Shown: positions 25,083 to 33,896, numbered from the stretch's first letter. The stretch is 64,000 bases of DNA from Neglectibacter timonensis (GCF_900048895.1 NZ_LT160639.1:129001-193000); one strand, 5' to 3'. Notes: generated from the sequence alone by a model not told the origin. Translations and numbers: made by a program.

Positions 25083-25099
25083 AGTTATGCCGTGTCCTG

Positions 25100-26017
25100 T
25101 TACGGGAGCTCATTTCCCGCTGACAGATAGATTTTGTACCAGTCTTCACGGGAAAGCCTTACGTTGCCCGCCGTGCAAATATCCTGCAGCCGCTTCGGAT
25201 TTGTGGTGCCCACAATCGTCTGGATCCTGGCCGGGTGGCGCTGAATCCACGCCACGCAGAGCGCCGTTTTGGAAATCCCATACTTTTCAGAAAGCTCCGC
25301 AAGCGTTTTGTTGAGTTCCGGGAATTTTTCATTATCCACAAACACGCCTTCAAAGAAACCGTACTGGAAGGGTGACCATGCCTGAATCGTGATCCCTTTC
25401 AGCCTGCAGTAATCGAGAATTTCCCCATCCCTGTCCTCTGCGTGGCAAAAATCCGTATTGGTGCGCAGCGCGTGGTCAATCATACCGGTATGCATAATAC
25501 TCAGCTGCAGCTGGTTCACCAGAATCTTCTGCTTCAGTGAGGACTGCAGCAGTTCCAGCTGTCTGGAATTGAAGTTGCTGACGCCGAAATACCGTACCTT
25601 ACCAGAGGATTCAAGGGCTGTAAAAGCCTCCGCCACCTCATCCGGCTCCATCAGTGCGTCGGGACGATGCAGCAGCAGCACATCCAGATGATCGGTTTGA
25701 AGCCGCTTTAGGCTGCCATCCACACTTTCCAGGATATGTTCCTTGGAAAAATCATATCTGCCAGGCCGGATTCCGCATTTGCTCTGCAGAACCATCTGCT
25801 CCCTCAACTCCGGCGACTGCTTCAGCAGTTTTCCAAACACCGCCTCGCTCTCTCCGCCGCCGTAAATATCGGCGTGGTCAAAAAAATCAACACCGCATTC
25901 CAACGCCGTATGGACATAGGCCTCCAGATCGTTGACCTCCATACCGTTGATCCGCATGCACCCCAGAGCGATCTCCGAGGCCATAAGCCCTGAATTCCCA
26001 AGATTGATTTTTTTCAT
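25100..26017 (-). CDS. Aldo/keto reductase, YdhF-like
   Basis: NADPH-dependent oxidoreductase of 305 residues in a TIM barrel. The catalytic tetrad is visible: Asp47 and Tyr52 in FDHADIYG, Lys80 in LQSKCG and His117 in LLLHRPD. The C-terminal NADPH site reads IVGTTNPKRL. Aldehyde or ketone substrate unknown. It is expressed from its own promoter and is probably one of the three targets of the neighbouring MerR regulator. Confidence 0.9.
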   Translation of the reverse strand: MKKINLGNSGLMASEIALGCMRINGMEVNDLEAYVHTALECGVDFFDHADIYGGGESEAVFGKLLKQSPELREQMVLQSKCGIRPGRYDFSKEHILESVDGSLKRLQTDHLDVLLLHRPDALMEPDEVAEAFTALESSGKVRYFGVSNFNSRQLELLQSSLKQKILVNQLQLSIMHTGMIDHALRTNTDFCHAEDRDGEILDYCRLKGITIQAWSPFQYGFFEGVFVDNEKFPELNKTLAELSEKYGISKTALCVAWIQRHPARIQTIVGTTNPKRLQDICTAGNVRLSREDWYKIYLSAGNELP

Positions 26018-26037
26018 ACAAAATGACTTCCTTTCTG

Positions 26038-26068
26038 ATTATGACTTTAAAGTCGTGGATAAGTACAA
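26038..26068 (-). promoter_or_regulatory. 19-base-spacer promoter of the aldo/keto reductase gene
   Basis: Minus strand: TTGTAC, 19 bases, CATAAT. The spacer end overlaps the perfect 12-bp palindrome GACTTTAAAGTC at 26043-26054. A 19-base spacer is the MerR-family signature, though here the palindrome is off centre. Confidence 0.55.
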
Positions 26069-26076
26069 GCCCTGTC

Positions 26077-26958
26077 TCAGGTCAATACAGCTTGAGAACA
26101 AAGCTCCGTCTGCCTGCACAAAATTTGGCAATCCGCCCCCGGCCGAAGATTTTCGTCCAAAATCACCTCTCCTATGCGGTCTGCAACTATTCTGCCATGA
26201 ACGGGGTTTTTCACGCTCAAGATCTCTCCTCTGACTGTGGCATCCACCTCGCTGTTCTCGAATGAAAGGTCTGTTCCCTCCATTTCACAGTCTTCCAGCA
26301 CCAGTCCCCTGGCATAACACAGCGGCTGGGTGCCGATAATCCTGCAGCGAACCAGACGAAGGTTTTCCGAATACCATGCAAGGTACTCCCCTTTGACAAC
26401 GCTGTCTACCACAGTTACATTCTTACTGTGCCAAAATGCATCTTTGGTGTCTAAATAAGAATTGCGAATTACCGCATCTTCCACATATTGAAAGGAATAC
26501 TTCCCTTTCAGCTTCAAATCCTTAATTTCCAGATTCCGGCACTCAAAAAATGGATATTCAGACTCCAGCGTACAGGATTCCAACATGGTTTTGCGGCAAA
26601 ACCATCCGAACTCCGGCGATTGTATTTTGCAGCGCACAAGACAGACATCTTCACACTCCCGCAGGGCTTTAATACCTCCCAGCACGGAATCTTCAATCCG
26701 GATATTGCTGTCATACCAGAGCGCTGCCCGACAAGTATCCGTCATGCGGCAATTGTGAAGCTCTGTACTGCGGACATGCCAAAACGGGTAACGCAGTTCA
26801 AAATCGCAGTCGCTCACCAGCAGCTCCGAGCATTCTTTCAGTGCAGATTCCCCATCTGCCGGACCGGCAAAAGTACAGTTTCGCACTTCCGCATGATGCA
26901 GCCCGTAAAGAGCCCGCTCTTCATCCAAGGTCAAATTCTCATAGGTGGCTTTCCCCAA
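26077..26958 (-). CDS. DUF3737 beta-helix protein
   Basis: A 293-residue protein with repeated short strands of the type NCRMTD, IEDSVL, LVRCKI, LESCTL, IRNSYL, VVDSVV, LEDCEM, which indicates a right-handed beta-helix. This is the DUF3737 family. It is often seen near MerR regulators and aldo/keto reductases in Firmicutes; its activity is unknown. It has its own 19-base-spacer promoter. Confidence 0.8.
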   Translation of the reverse strand: MGKATYENLTLDEERALYGLHHAEVRNCTFAGPADGESALKECSELLVSDCDFELRYPFWHVRSTELHNCRMTDTCRAALWYDSNIRIEDSVLGGIKALRECEDVCLVRCKIQSPEFGWFCRKTMLESCTLESEYPFFECRNLEIKDLKLKGKYSFQYVEDAVIRNSYLDTKDAFWHSKNVTVVDSVVKGEYLAWYSENLRLVRCRIIGTQPLCYARGLVLEDCEMEGTDLSFENSEVDATVRGEILSVKNPVHGRIVADRIGEVILDENLRPGADCQILCRQTELCSQAVLT

Positions 26959-26995
26959 ACTATTTCTTCCTCTCTTTGAATCGCTGTTTTATTTA

Positions 26996-27026
26996 AGAAT
27001 AACATCTAAAGCTAACTTTAAGTCAA
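26996..27026 (-). promoter_or_regulatory. MerR-type promoter of the DUF3737 gene
   Basis: Minus strand: TTGACT, 19 bases, TATTCT. The spacer holds the dyad CTTAAAG-TTAG-CTTTAG, centred as expected for a MerR activator that untwists an over-long spacer. Confidence 0.75.
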
Positions 27027-27084
27027 GGCCTATTTGATTCTTTTTCAAAATAAAAGCCTTTCCGTTAGAAAAAAGCAGGACCGT

Positions 27085-27471
27085 TCACTCAATTTGCCTG
27101 CGCAGCTGATTCTCCTTTGCCATCAGGCCTTTTTCATATCGGTCAATCTTCTGATTCAGCCGGTCCAGTGATTTCTGCATATCCTCCATGCGCCTTATCA
27201 GCAGGCTGCGCTGTTCCCGCAGCAGTCCCTTCCGCGCTTCTATGGTGGAATCCCCCTGCCGGAACAGGGCTACATACTCAATTAATGCCTCAATCTGCAC
27301 GCCGGCCGCCCGCATGCACTTCATCAACTCTATCCATTTGCAGGATTCCTCATCATACTCCCGGATTCCGCTTTTGCTGCGCGGAACCGGCGGAATCAGA
27401 CCGATCTTTTCATAGTAGCGCAGCGTATCTGCTGTAATGTCATACTTTCTGCTGACCTCTGCAATTGTCAT
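27085..27471 (-). CDS. MerR-family transcriptional regulator
   Basis: A 128-residue regulator. Winged helix at the N-terminus (MTIAEVSRKYDITADTLRYYEKIGLIPP), then the YDEESCKWIELMKCMRAAG segment, and a C-terminal coiled coil (KIDRYEKG). No metal-binding cysteines at the C-terminus, so it resembles the aldehyde/electrophile-responsive YyaN/AdhR group. Three promoters of the matching type lie at this gene, the DUF3737 gene and the reductase gene. Confidence 0.88.
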   Translation of the reverse strand: MTIAEVSRKYDITADTLRYYEKIGLIPPVPRSKSGIREYDEESCKWIELMKCMRAAGVQIEALIEYVALFRQGDSTIEARKGLLREQRSLLIRRMEDMQKSLDRLNQKIDRYEKGLMAKENQLRRQIE

Positions 27472-27545
27472 TGCATTATTTTCTCCCCTTCCACAGGCCG
27501 CGTCATTGACAGCAGCGCCAATATGCCTAGCACTGCTTTCCTGTC

Positions 27546-27576
27546 AGTATATGCCCTGGAGTGGACTTCAAGTCAA
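27546..27576 (-). promoter_or_regulatory. MerR-type autoregulated promoter of the merR gene
   Basis: Minus strand: TTGACT, 19 bases, TATACT. The spacer contains CTTGAAGT-CC-ACTCCAGG, a near-perfect dyad similar to the one at the DUF3737 gene. Confidence 0.75.
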
Positions 27577-27616
27577 GAGAATTCCTTCGGAAACCTCTTG
27601 AGCAATGTCCTGAAAT

Positions 27617-27652
27617 GAAAAAACGTACGGGAGAATCCCCCCATACGTTTTC
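27617..27652 (-). terminator. Terminator of the TetR-membrane protein operon
   Basis: Minus-strand stem AACGTA-GGG / CCC-TACGTT with a TTTTTT tail, 15 bases after the DUF2871 stop. Confidence 0.7.
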
Positions 27653-27666
27653 TTCCGCCTGACACT

Positions 27667-28098
27667 TTACTTTACTGTTTTTTGCTCTTCCGTCACCGCT
27701 TTTCTCAAAGCGACAAAAAGCAAAACAATTCCGGCTCCTGTCAAAATATGGCCCAATCCCGCCATATCGGAAATCGCCGCGTCCATCCCTCTGGCAGGAG
27801 AGAGTTCCAGCACCTGCACAACGCCCCGTACGAAAAGCATCACAGCAGTGAGAGATACGCCCACATGATAAAGAGGCCAGAACACTCGAAAGCTGCGTTG
27901 TTCCGTCAAGGGGAATTGACGGGCGAACAGGGCAACCAATAGAAACATGACCATTCCAAGCAGGAAAAGATGGGTATGTACCTTCCCCAACGCCGTGGTT
28001 TCTGTGAAATGAAAGCCTTTGGTAAATTCCCTATAAAAGACGCCTCCCGCCATTGCGGCGGCTGCATAGGCAAAAGCTGCATTGATATATTTTTTCAT
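27667..28098 (-). CDS. DUF2871 membrane protein
   Basis: A 143-residue protein with four predicted membrane helices and the pattern YINAAFAYAAAAMAGGVFYREF, then TALGKVHTHLFLLGM near 39-53, typical of DUF2871. Histidines in GKVHTH could bind a metal or heme, but no function is known. Its ATG overlaps the stop codon of the upstream membrane gene (ATGA), so translation is coupled; GGGAGAACGG lies upstream. Confidence 0.8.
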   Translation of the reverse strand: MKKYINAAFAYAAAAMAGGVFYREFTKGFHFTETTALGKVHTHLFLLGMVMFLLVALFARQFPLTEQRSFRVFWPLYHVGVSLTAVMLFVRGVVQVLELSPARGMDAAISDMAGLGHILTGAGIVLLFVALRKAVTEEQKTVK

Positions 28099-28763
28099 GC
28101 CGTTCTCCCTCTCCTCATATCCAAGTATCCGATCAGAACAGTCCATACGTAGGCACAGGTCTTGGGGATCATCAACATCCCCACCAAGGGCCAGGTATCG
28201 GCCCAAAGCACTACAGGAATGTAAAAAGCAAAACTCAGCAGTATGGTCAGCCATAGATGCCGGTAGGATCTGTCTCCGGCATTCTTTGCACTTTTGTAAA
28301 ACAACACAATCATCAGGATCCCCAGAGCCGCAAAGGGAATGTTCCTGACGATTCCCCAAACAAGCGGAGGTTCCGGACTGGTCCAGGCATTTTGCGGCAG
28401 CAGGCACAATGCTGCTCTCAAAGCTGCCAGCCCCAACACTGTCCCGGTCAGACCCTTTTTTCCGGTAACCTGGTACCGAATACGCCACACAAAATAGAGC
28501 AGCACATAGAACACCGTCATTGTGATGGATGTGATGAGTTTTCCAATTCCCAGCGCCTCAGTAAAATTTTCCAGTCCGGAGGTACAAAGCGCATAAGCCC
28601 GGGGAACCAGATGAAAGGCGTCACCCGCTCCCAAAATCACCGCCATACAACCAAATAGGAAATAAAGTTTGTTTTCCCGGCCATTCTTCACCATGAGAAC
28701 TCCCAGAGTGATCACCGTGATCAGATATGCTGCATCGAACAAGGTTTCCATGATTGCCTGCAT
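28095..28763 (-). CDS. Seven-helix hypothetical membrane protein
   Basis: A 222-residue integral membrane protein with about six or seven hydrophobic helices, evenly spread. Not recognised beyond that. The helix-end charges (RENK, RIRY, KSAKN, RRGR) suggest an inside C-terminus. It is the middle gene of a TetR-led operon and is coupled to the DUF2871 gene by a 4-base overlap, which suggests the two products act together. Confidence 0.7.
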   Translation of the reverse strand: MQAIMETLFDAAYLITVITLGVLMVKNGRENKLYFLFGCMAVILGAGDAFHLVPRAYALCTSGLENFTEALGIGKLITSITMTVFYVLLYFVWRIRYQVTGKKGLTGTVLGLAALRAALCLLPQNAWTSPEPPLVWGIVRNIPFAALGILMIVLFYKSAKNAGDRSYRHLWLTILLSFAFYIPVVLWADTWPLVGMLMIPKTCAYVWTVLIGYLDMRRGRTA

Positions 28764-28779
28764 AAAAGCAGCCCCTTTC

Positions 28780-29337
28780 TCAGTAAATTACACGACGTAT
28801 GACTTCTGTCAGCACAGAACAGGAACCGCTCTGTGTCATCAGAAGCGAGATCAGACTCTCAAAGATGAACTCCACGAAATCCTCTCTGGGAAAAGCTTCA
28901 GAAAATGCTTTGGGAGTTACCCTGGAATCTTCGCACAGAACAGAGAGCATGCCTGCTTTCACCTGGGCAAAACTTCGAGCCATTACATCCCGCGCTTCTT
29001 CCTTTTCCGTTTCAGAAAAAGCCAGGGAATGCAGGGTAAAAAAGTGGGGATACAGCGCCATCCCTTCCTGCACAGTCTCAAACAGCCGGCCTACATATTC
29101 TGGAAAAGAGCCGGAAGCCGGAGTTTTATTTCCCATATGGAAGAGAAGCCGCCAGATTTCCTGCACCGCCGATGAGATCAGCGCTTCTTTTGATGGGAAA
29201 TAGTGGTAAACCGCCCCAATGGAAATTCCACATTTTTGAGCGACTGCACGGATATTTAAAGTTTTCAGCCCCTGTTCCATCACGAGAGAACAGCAAGCTT
29301 TCAAAATCGCCTCCCGTGATGTGACTATAGTATTCAC
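28780..29337 (-). CDS. TetR-family transcriptional regulator
   Basis: A 185-residue repressor. Helix-turn-helix at about 8-50 (REAILKACCSLVMEQGLKTL, then QKCGISIGAVYHYFPSKEAL). The ligand-binding part is unlike named subfamilies. It leads its own operon with the two membrane proteins, 16 bases before the next gene, so its ligand is probably what those proteins handle. An inverted repeat in the promoter is a likely autoregulatory site. Confidence 0.88.
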   Translation of the reverse strand: MNTIVTSREAILKACCSLVMEQGLKTLNIRAVAQKCGISIGAVYHYFPSKEALISSAVQEIWRLLFHMGNKTPASGSFPEYVGRLFETVQEGMALYPHFFTLHSLAFSETEKEEARDVMARSFAQVKAGMLSVLCEDSRVTPKAFSEAFPREDFVEFIFESLISLLMTQSGSCSVLTEVIRRVIY

Positions 29338-29357
29338 AGCAATTCACCTCCATACCG

Positions 29358-29396
29358 AACAATGTTCAATATAATCCATTCTCTCCCGCTTGTCAA
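29358..29396 (-). promoter_or_regulatory. Promoter and operator of the TetR operon
   Basis: Minus strand: perfect TTGACA, 17 bases, TATATT. Overlapping the start point is GAAC-AAT-GTTC at 29358-29368, a dyad well placed for repression. Confidence 0.7.
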
Positions 29397-29477
29397 GAGA
29401 AATAGAACCATTCCAAGTGTCAACGCTTCTCAATGCCTCACGCTTGTTTCCTTTTTTTCAAGAGCAGGCAAAAAAAA

Positions 29478-29516
29478 GAAAACCTTCCGACTTTATCCAG
29501 TCAGAAGGTTTTTCCA
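29478..29516 (-). terminator. Terminator of the glycyl radical enzyme-aldolase operon
   Basis: Minus strand: stem AAACCTTC-GACT / AGTC-GAAGGTTT with one bulge on each side, then a run of eight T. Confidence 0.75.
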
Positions 29517-29594
29517 TTTTTCTTTGCACTCCCCGAAGGAGGATTGGGCTTCATCGGATTGATACGGAGGGATAAAGTTGACGCCAATCCCTTT

Positions 29595-30272
29595 TCAGCA
29601 ATTGCTCATGGTCTTTCCTATTCCTACCAGTTTCTCAAAATCTGCGGTAAAAGCGTCGACTGCTCCGGTGATTGCCGCATTATTTGCCAGGGCTTCTATC
29701 ACCGCCGGAGCTGCCGTAGCTGCACCGATACCGAACTCGCACAGTTCCAGGATTTGCTGAGAATTTTTGAAGCTTGCCGCCAGCACCTCCGTCTTCAGCC
29801 CATTGTTCCGAAAGACCGTATGAATTCTTTGGGCGATCTCCACGCCGTTATAACCCATATTGTCGATCCGGTTGATGTAGGGCGCGGCATAATCCGCTCC
29901 GCATTTTCCTGCCAGAAATGCCTGCATCGGCGTATAAACCGCAGTAGCCGTCACGCGAATCCCCTCTGAACACAGCTGTTTCATCGCCTTGAATCCTTCC
30001 GGAATGGCCGGTATCTTCACAAAGGTTCCGCGGCCCAACCGCTCCACAATCCGATAGGCATCCTCCGCCATACCGGCTGCGTCCCGGGCCACCACCTGTA
30101 CATGAAGCTCAGCTTCGCTTCCAAGATACGTGCGGATTTCTTCCAGCACCTGGTAAGGGGGCCGGCCTGTTTTCGCCAGAATAGAGGGGTTTGTAGTCAC
30201 ACCGTCCACTGGATAGTATTCATAAATGCTCTTGATTTGATTGAGATCAGCATCGTCTATGATCAGCTTCAT
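29595..30272 (-). CDS. fsa: Fructose-6-phosphate-aldolase-like transaldolase family protein
   Basis: Class I aldolase of 225 residues, the short FSA size rather than full transaldolase. Seen: IIDDAD with Asp6 at the start, GVTTNPS at 24-30, the Schiff-base Lys86 in TFVKIPAIPEG, VTATAVYTP, and YINRIDNMG. It is transcribed with the glycyl radical enzyme gene. The same pairing occurs in E. coli (ybiW-ybiY-fsaA), so it probably splits the product of the radical enzyme. Confidence 0.88.
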   Translation of the reverse strand: MKLIIDDADLNQIKSIYEYYPVDGVTTNPSILAKTGRPPYQVLEEIRTYLGSEAELHVQVVARDAAGMAEDAYRIVERLGRGTFVKIPAIPEGFKAMKQLCSEGIRVTATAVYTPMQAFLAGKCGADYAAPYINRIDNMGYNGVEIAQRIHTVFRNNGLKTEVLAASFKNSQQILELCEFGIGAATAAPAVIEALANNAAITGAVDAFTADFEKLVGIGKTMSNC

Positions 30273-30307
30273 ACCAGATTTCCCTTTCTTTCAGTCGATA
30301 ATCCCTA

Positions 30308-32713
30308 TCACAGGGTCTGCTCCGTACGCGCAATGATATCATCCTGGGTTTTTCTTGACAGGACATTAAAAAACGCGCTGTATCCCGCCACCCTGACGAT
30401 CAAATCCCGGTGCTTCTCCGGATGCTGTTGAGCGTCCAGCAGCGTTTCCCGGCTGACCACATTGAATTGAACATGATATCCATGCAGACGGTTGAAAAAG
30501 GTTCTCAGCAGCAGGATCAGCTTCCTGCGGTTTTCTTCCTTTTCAAGCAGCTGCGGCGTCACCTTCTGATTCAGCAGCACTCCCCCAGTGATTTCTTTGG
30601 TTGGCAGCTTTGAAACGCTTTTAAATACTGCGGTAGGCCCGCACCGGTCCGCGGCATGGCTCGGCGAACATCCCTCCGCCAGAGCCTCCCCCGCTTTTCT
30701 GCCGTCAGGCGTGGCCAGCGTTCCCGCCCCCTGGGGGACGTTGGCGGAGATGGAGGATGTGCCCGCATAGTAAACGCCGCCAATGGGTCCCCGGCCGTAG
30801 CGGGTGTTATGATATTTTTTCATTTCATCGATGTAGACCTGATAAGCATCTACAACCAGCCGGTCCACATAGTCGTCATCATTTCCATACTTGGGCGCCG
30901 CCTGCAGCAAAGCCCGGATCCTCTCATTTTGCTCCCCTTCAAAATTTGCGGCGAGCGCTGTCCACAGCTCAGCAGGAGTCACTGCGCGGTCTTCGAACAC
31001 GACCTTTTTCAGCGCGGCAAGACTGTCGGCCAGATTGGCGATTCCCACCTGCAGATCGCTGATAAAGTCGTAGACAGCCCCCCCTTCCTTCATGTTCAGG
31101 CCGCGCTCCAGACAGTCGTCTGTCAGTGCGGAACACAGGATATCCGCCGTGTCCTGTTCCAACACCATATCGCAGGTAGCATCGATAATGACGCACTGAC
31201 GGCACATTTCGCGTATTACCTTTTCCCAGCAGGCAAGCACCTGGTCAAACCCGGTGAAATCCCTGAAATGCCCCACACCCTCACAGAGTTTAATACCTGA
31301 GTTGGGATCAACGCCGTCGTTCATGGCAATAAGCAGCGACTTTGGAAAATTCAGAAAGCTCATTCCGGTACAACGGTAGCCCCATTTTCCGGGAACTGCC
31401 GTTTCCACACAGCCGATTGCACTGTAATTGTAGGCGTCTTCCCGTTTCACACCCTTTTCAAGAAAGCTGGGGATGATAATCTCATCGTTATTAAATGCAG
31501 GCATCCCAAAGCCGCAGCGCACCACCTCGATGCATTCTCCCAAAAAACTGTCGGAAAGACCACTGTGATACCGTACCGTCAAATTCGGCTGGGTCAAATG
31601 GCACTGGGCGACACTTCGCAGAATCAGCCGGGACATGCCGTTTGTGGCATCCCTCCCCTCTGCTGTCTGCCCTGCCACCGTAACATTTTGATAGAGAGGA
31701 GAGCCGGCGGAAAACTGCGTGTGGCTCCAGGAACGTATTTTGTTGATCGTGTAGGTTTTCAGCCACAGGTTGCACAAAAGCTCACAGGCACCCGCTTCAG
31801 TCACAACGCCGGATTTCAGGTCTGCCTCGTAGTAGGGATTCAGATACTGATCCATCCGCCCGTAAGACAGGCTGTGACCGTTGGATTCAATCTGCAGCAC
31901 GAGATGAACCAGCCACAGGCCCTGCACCGCTTCTCGAAAGCTGCCCGCGGGCTCGTAGGGCACCTTCTGCAGGATTCGAGCCATCTCACTGAGTTCTTTC
32001 CTCCTGGCAGTTGCTTCTTCCCTTTCAGCCAGCTGTGCCGCCAGGGAAGCATACCGCCCTGCAAAAGCTCTCACCGCCTCCACAACGATCAAGACAGCCC
32101 GGTAAAAGTAACTTTTGTGGATATTACGGTAATCCGTCAGGTCCAGGCTGTTCAGCTTTTCCTGAGCGCGGCGGGCATATTCCTTCAGGCCAAACCGCAG
32201 CAGACCTTGATAATCCACGGCACAGTGGGCGTCTCCGGAAGTGATGTTCCCCTCTGATTTGATGATTCCCAGATCATAAAACAGCTTGGAATGAGGCGGG
32301 AAAGCGGCAAGGCCCCGGTCCAGCAGCGTGTTGTGCTCCCAAAATGGAGCAATCTCACGAAGTTTGCCCTTATTTTCCTCCGAGATGTGGAACACATCGC
32401 CGTCGCGGTGTGCAAAGCTGTCCAACTCCTCTATCACCCAACTCATGGCATATTCCGGAAAAATCGGCGCGCTGCGGTTGGAGGAAGCCTGATTGCCTGC
32501 AAGCAATGTCTGGGGCTCAATGAAGATCGACATTTGTTCCAGCACACTTTTCAGCATCAGGGCACGCTTCAGCGCCAAAGGCTGGTCCTGATTCTCTCGA
32601 TAGACCTTCGTCACAATTACCGCCCGCTCGATACATATCTGAGGCTGTACGTTCAACAGTTCCTCACGGAAGCTTTGCATTCTCGGGGTCAGACCCCCAA
32701 AATAATTCCCCAC
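30308..32713 (-). CDS. Glycyl radical enzyme, PflD/YbiW-like lyase or dehydratase
   Basis: An 801-residue glycyl radical enzyme. The radical site is Gly777 in VRVAGYSAFF, close to the C-terminus. The active-site cysteine is Cys435 in SAIGCVE, followed by Glu437. Pyruvate formate-lyase itself has two adjacent cysteines there, so this is not a true PFL but an eliminase-type enzyme. DAHCAVD (His163) and SYGRMDQYLNPYYEAD fit the same class. It is divergent from its activase and cotranscribed with an FSA-type aldolase, the arrangement of the radical glycolysis route for anhydroglucitol-6-phosphate. The substrate is inferred by context only. Very oxygen-sensitive. Confidence 0.9.
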   Translation of the reverse strand: MGNYFGGLTPRMQSFREELLNVQPQICIERAVIVTKVYRENQDQPLALKRALMLKSVLEQMSIFIEPQTLLAGNQASSNRSAPIFPEYAMSWVIEELDSFAHRDGDVFHISEENKGKLREIAPFWEHNTLLDRGLAAFPPHSKLFYDLGIIKSEGNITSGDAHCAVDYQGLLRFGLKEYARRAQEKLNSLDLTDYRNIHKSYFYRAVLIVVEAVRAFAGRYASLAAQLAEREEATARRKELSEMARILQKVPYEPAGSFREAVQGLWLVHLVLQIESNGHSLSYGRMDQYLNPYYEADLKSGVVTEAGACELLCNLWLKTYTINKIRSWSHTQFSAGSPLYQNVTVAGQTAEGRDATNGMSRLILRSVAQCHLTQPNLTVRYHSGLSDSFLGECIEVVRCGFGMPAFNNDEIIIPSFLEKGVKREDAYNYSAIGCVETAVPGKWGYRCTGMSFLNFPKSLLIAMNDGVDPNSGIKLCEGVGHFRDFTGFDQVLACWEKVIREMCRQCVIIDATCDMVLEQDTADILCSALTDDCLERGLNMKEGGAVYDFISDLQVGIANLADSLAALKKVVFEDRAVTPAELWTALAANFEGEQNERIRALLQAAPKYGNDDDYVDRLVVDAYQVYIDEMKKYHNTRYGRGPIGGVYYAGTSSISANVPQGAGTLATPDGRKAGEALAEGCSPSHAADRCGPTAVFKSVSKLPTKEITGGVLLNQKVTPQLLEKEENRRKLILLLRTFFNRLHGYHVQFNVVSRETLLDAQQHPEKHRDLIVRVAGYSAFFNVLSRKTQDDIIARTEQTL

Positions 32714-32736
32714 AGGCTCTCCTCCTATTTTTATTT

Positions 32737-32839
32737 CGTTCGAAACATAAAACTGCTTTATTACGAATTAATTTTATGCTTTTCTTGGATTAAAGTCAAT
32801 ACAATAACGAACAAAATAAAATCAATTTACGTTTGAAAC
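32737..32839. promoter_or_regulatory. Candidate DeoR operators in the divergent region
   Basis: CGTTCGAAAC at 32737-32746 and CGTTTGAAAC at 32830-32839 are direct repeats 93 bases apart. They bracket the minus-strand promoter, and the second lies just upstream of the plus-strand promoter. A third CGAAC-type half-site is at 32808-32812. DeoR proteins often bind such spaced repeats. Confidence 0.4.
32771..32799 (-). promoter_or_regulatory. Promoter of the glycyl radical enzyme operon
   Basis: Minus strand: TTGACT, 17 bases, TAAAAT. Confidence 0.75.
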
Positions 32840-32847
32840 TATTTTCA

Positions 32848-32876
32848 TTTACTTTTTTTAACCATCGTGCTATACT
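32848..32876 (+). promoter_or_regulatory. Promoter of the activase-deoR pair
   Basis: TTTACT, 17 bases, TATACT, about 35 bases before the activase ribosome site. Confidence 0.65.
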
Positions 32877-32923
32877 GCAGATAGAAATTCTCTTTTCCAA
32901 AAAACAGAAAGGAACGGGTTCCC

Positions 32924-33832
32924 ATGACGAACGGTTCAGAGACAGGAATGATATTTAATCTTCAAAAATTCAGCCTCCACGACGGACCCGGAATCCGCAC
33001 CGTCGTTTTTTTAAAGGGATGCCCTCTGCGCTGCAAGTGGTGCTCCAACCCCGAAAGCCAATTTGCCGGAAGTCAATTGCTTTGGGACAGCGCCCGCTGT
33101 CTTCGGTGCGGTGGCTGCGCAGCACTGTGCTCAGAGCAAGCCATCTCTTTTACCGGCTCCGCCGTACGTATCTCCGTTGACCGGTGCAGGGCCTGCGGGG
33201 TCTGTGCCCGCAGCTGTCCGGGACAGGCATTGAAATTGGAAGGCGAGCGGAGAACAGCAGACTCCATCGTAGAGGAATGCCTGCAGGATTTAGATTTTTA
33301 CGAAGAAAGCAGCGGAGGCGTCACCCTGTCCGGCGGGGAGCCCTTGCTGCAGCCCGAATTTTCTGCAGCCTTGCTGAAAGCGCTGAAATCCAAAGGGATA
33401 CATACTGCCATGGAAACAACAGGCTGTGTGCCGCCGCAAATTTTTCAAAGTGTGTCTCCTTACCTGGATCTGCTGTTGTTCGACATCAAGCATTGGGACG
33501 GAGACCGGCACAGAGAAGGAACCGGCCGCTCCAACCGCCTGCCGCTGGAAAACATGCAGTCTGCCATTCGTGCTGGCAAAAAAGTTCTTCCCCGTCTGCC
33601 CGTGATTCCCGGCTATAATGATTCCTTGAAAGACGCAGCCGGATTCTCAAGCCGTTTGAAGGAGGCCGGCGCACAGGAGGTTCAGCTCCTGCCCTTCCAT
33701 CAGTTCGGGGAACGGAAATACGAGATGCTTGGACAAGCCTATTCCTATGCGGATACCGCCGCTCTGCAGGAGGAAGATCTGCAGGAATTTCGGCAGGCCT
33801 TTCTGAATGAGGGTATTCATGCTTTCTTTTAG
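32924..33832 (+). CDS. Glycyl radical enzyme activase (radical SAM)
   Basis: Installs the glycyl radical on the divergently encoded enzyme using SAM. 302 residues. Seen: radical SAM site CPLRCKWC (Cys 33, 37, 40), two ferredoxin-type clusters (Cys 59, 62, 65, 69 and 88, 91, 94, 98), GGVTLSGGEPLLQ for SAM binding, and DIKHWD. The extra clusters mark the PflC/YbiY-type group rather than the short PFL activase. Cotranscribed with the DeoR gene. Confidence 0.93.
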   Translation: MTNGSETGMIFNLQKFSLHDGPGIRTVVFLKGCPLRCKWCSNPESQFAGSQLLWDSARCLRCGGCAALCSEQAISFTGSAVRISVDRCRACGVCARSCPGQALKLEGERRTADSIVEECLQDLDFYEESSGGVTLSGGEPLLQPEFSAALLKALKSKGIHTAMETTGCVPPQIFQSVSPYLDLLLFDIKHWDGDRHREGTGRSNRLPLENMQSAIRAGKKVLPRLPVIPGYNDSLKDAAGFSSRLKEAGAQEVQLLPFHQFGERKYEMLGQAYSYADTAALQEEDLQEFRQAFLNEGIHAFF

Positions 33833-33896
33833 CTGATGACAGGAGTCTCAATCCGGATGAAACTTCTGAAATAGAGAGGAGCGTATAGGGATTTCA

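Noticed and set aside
30308-32713. Calling the glycyl radical enzyme pyruvate formate-lyase (pflB)
   Set aside because: The active site has one cysteine followed by V-E, not the adjacent cysteine pair of PFL.
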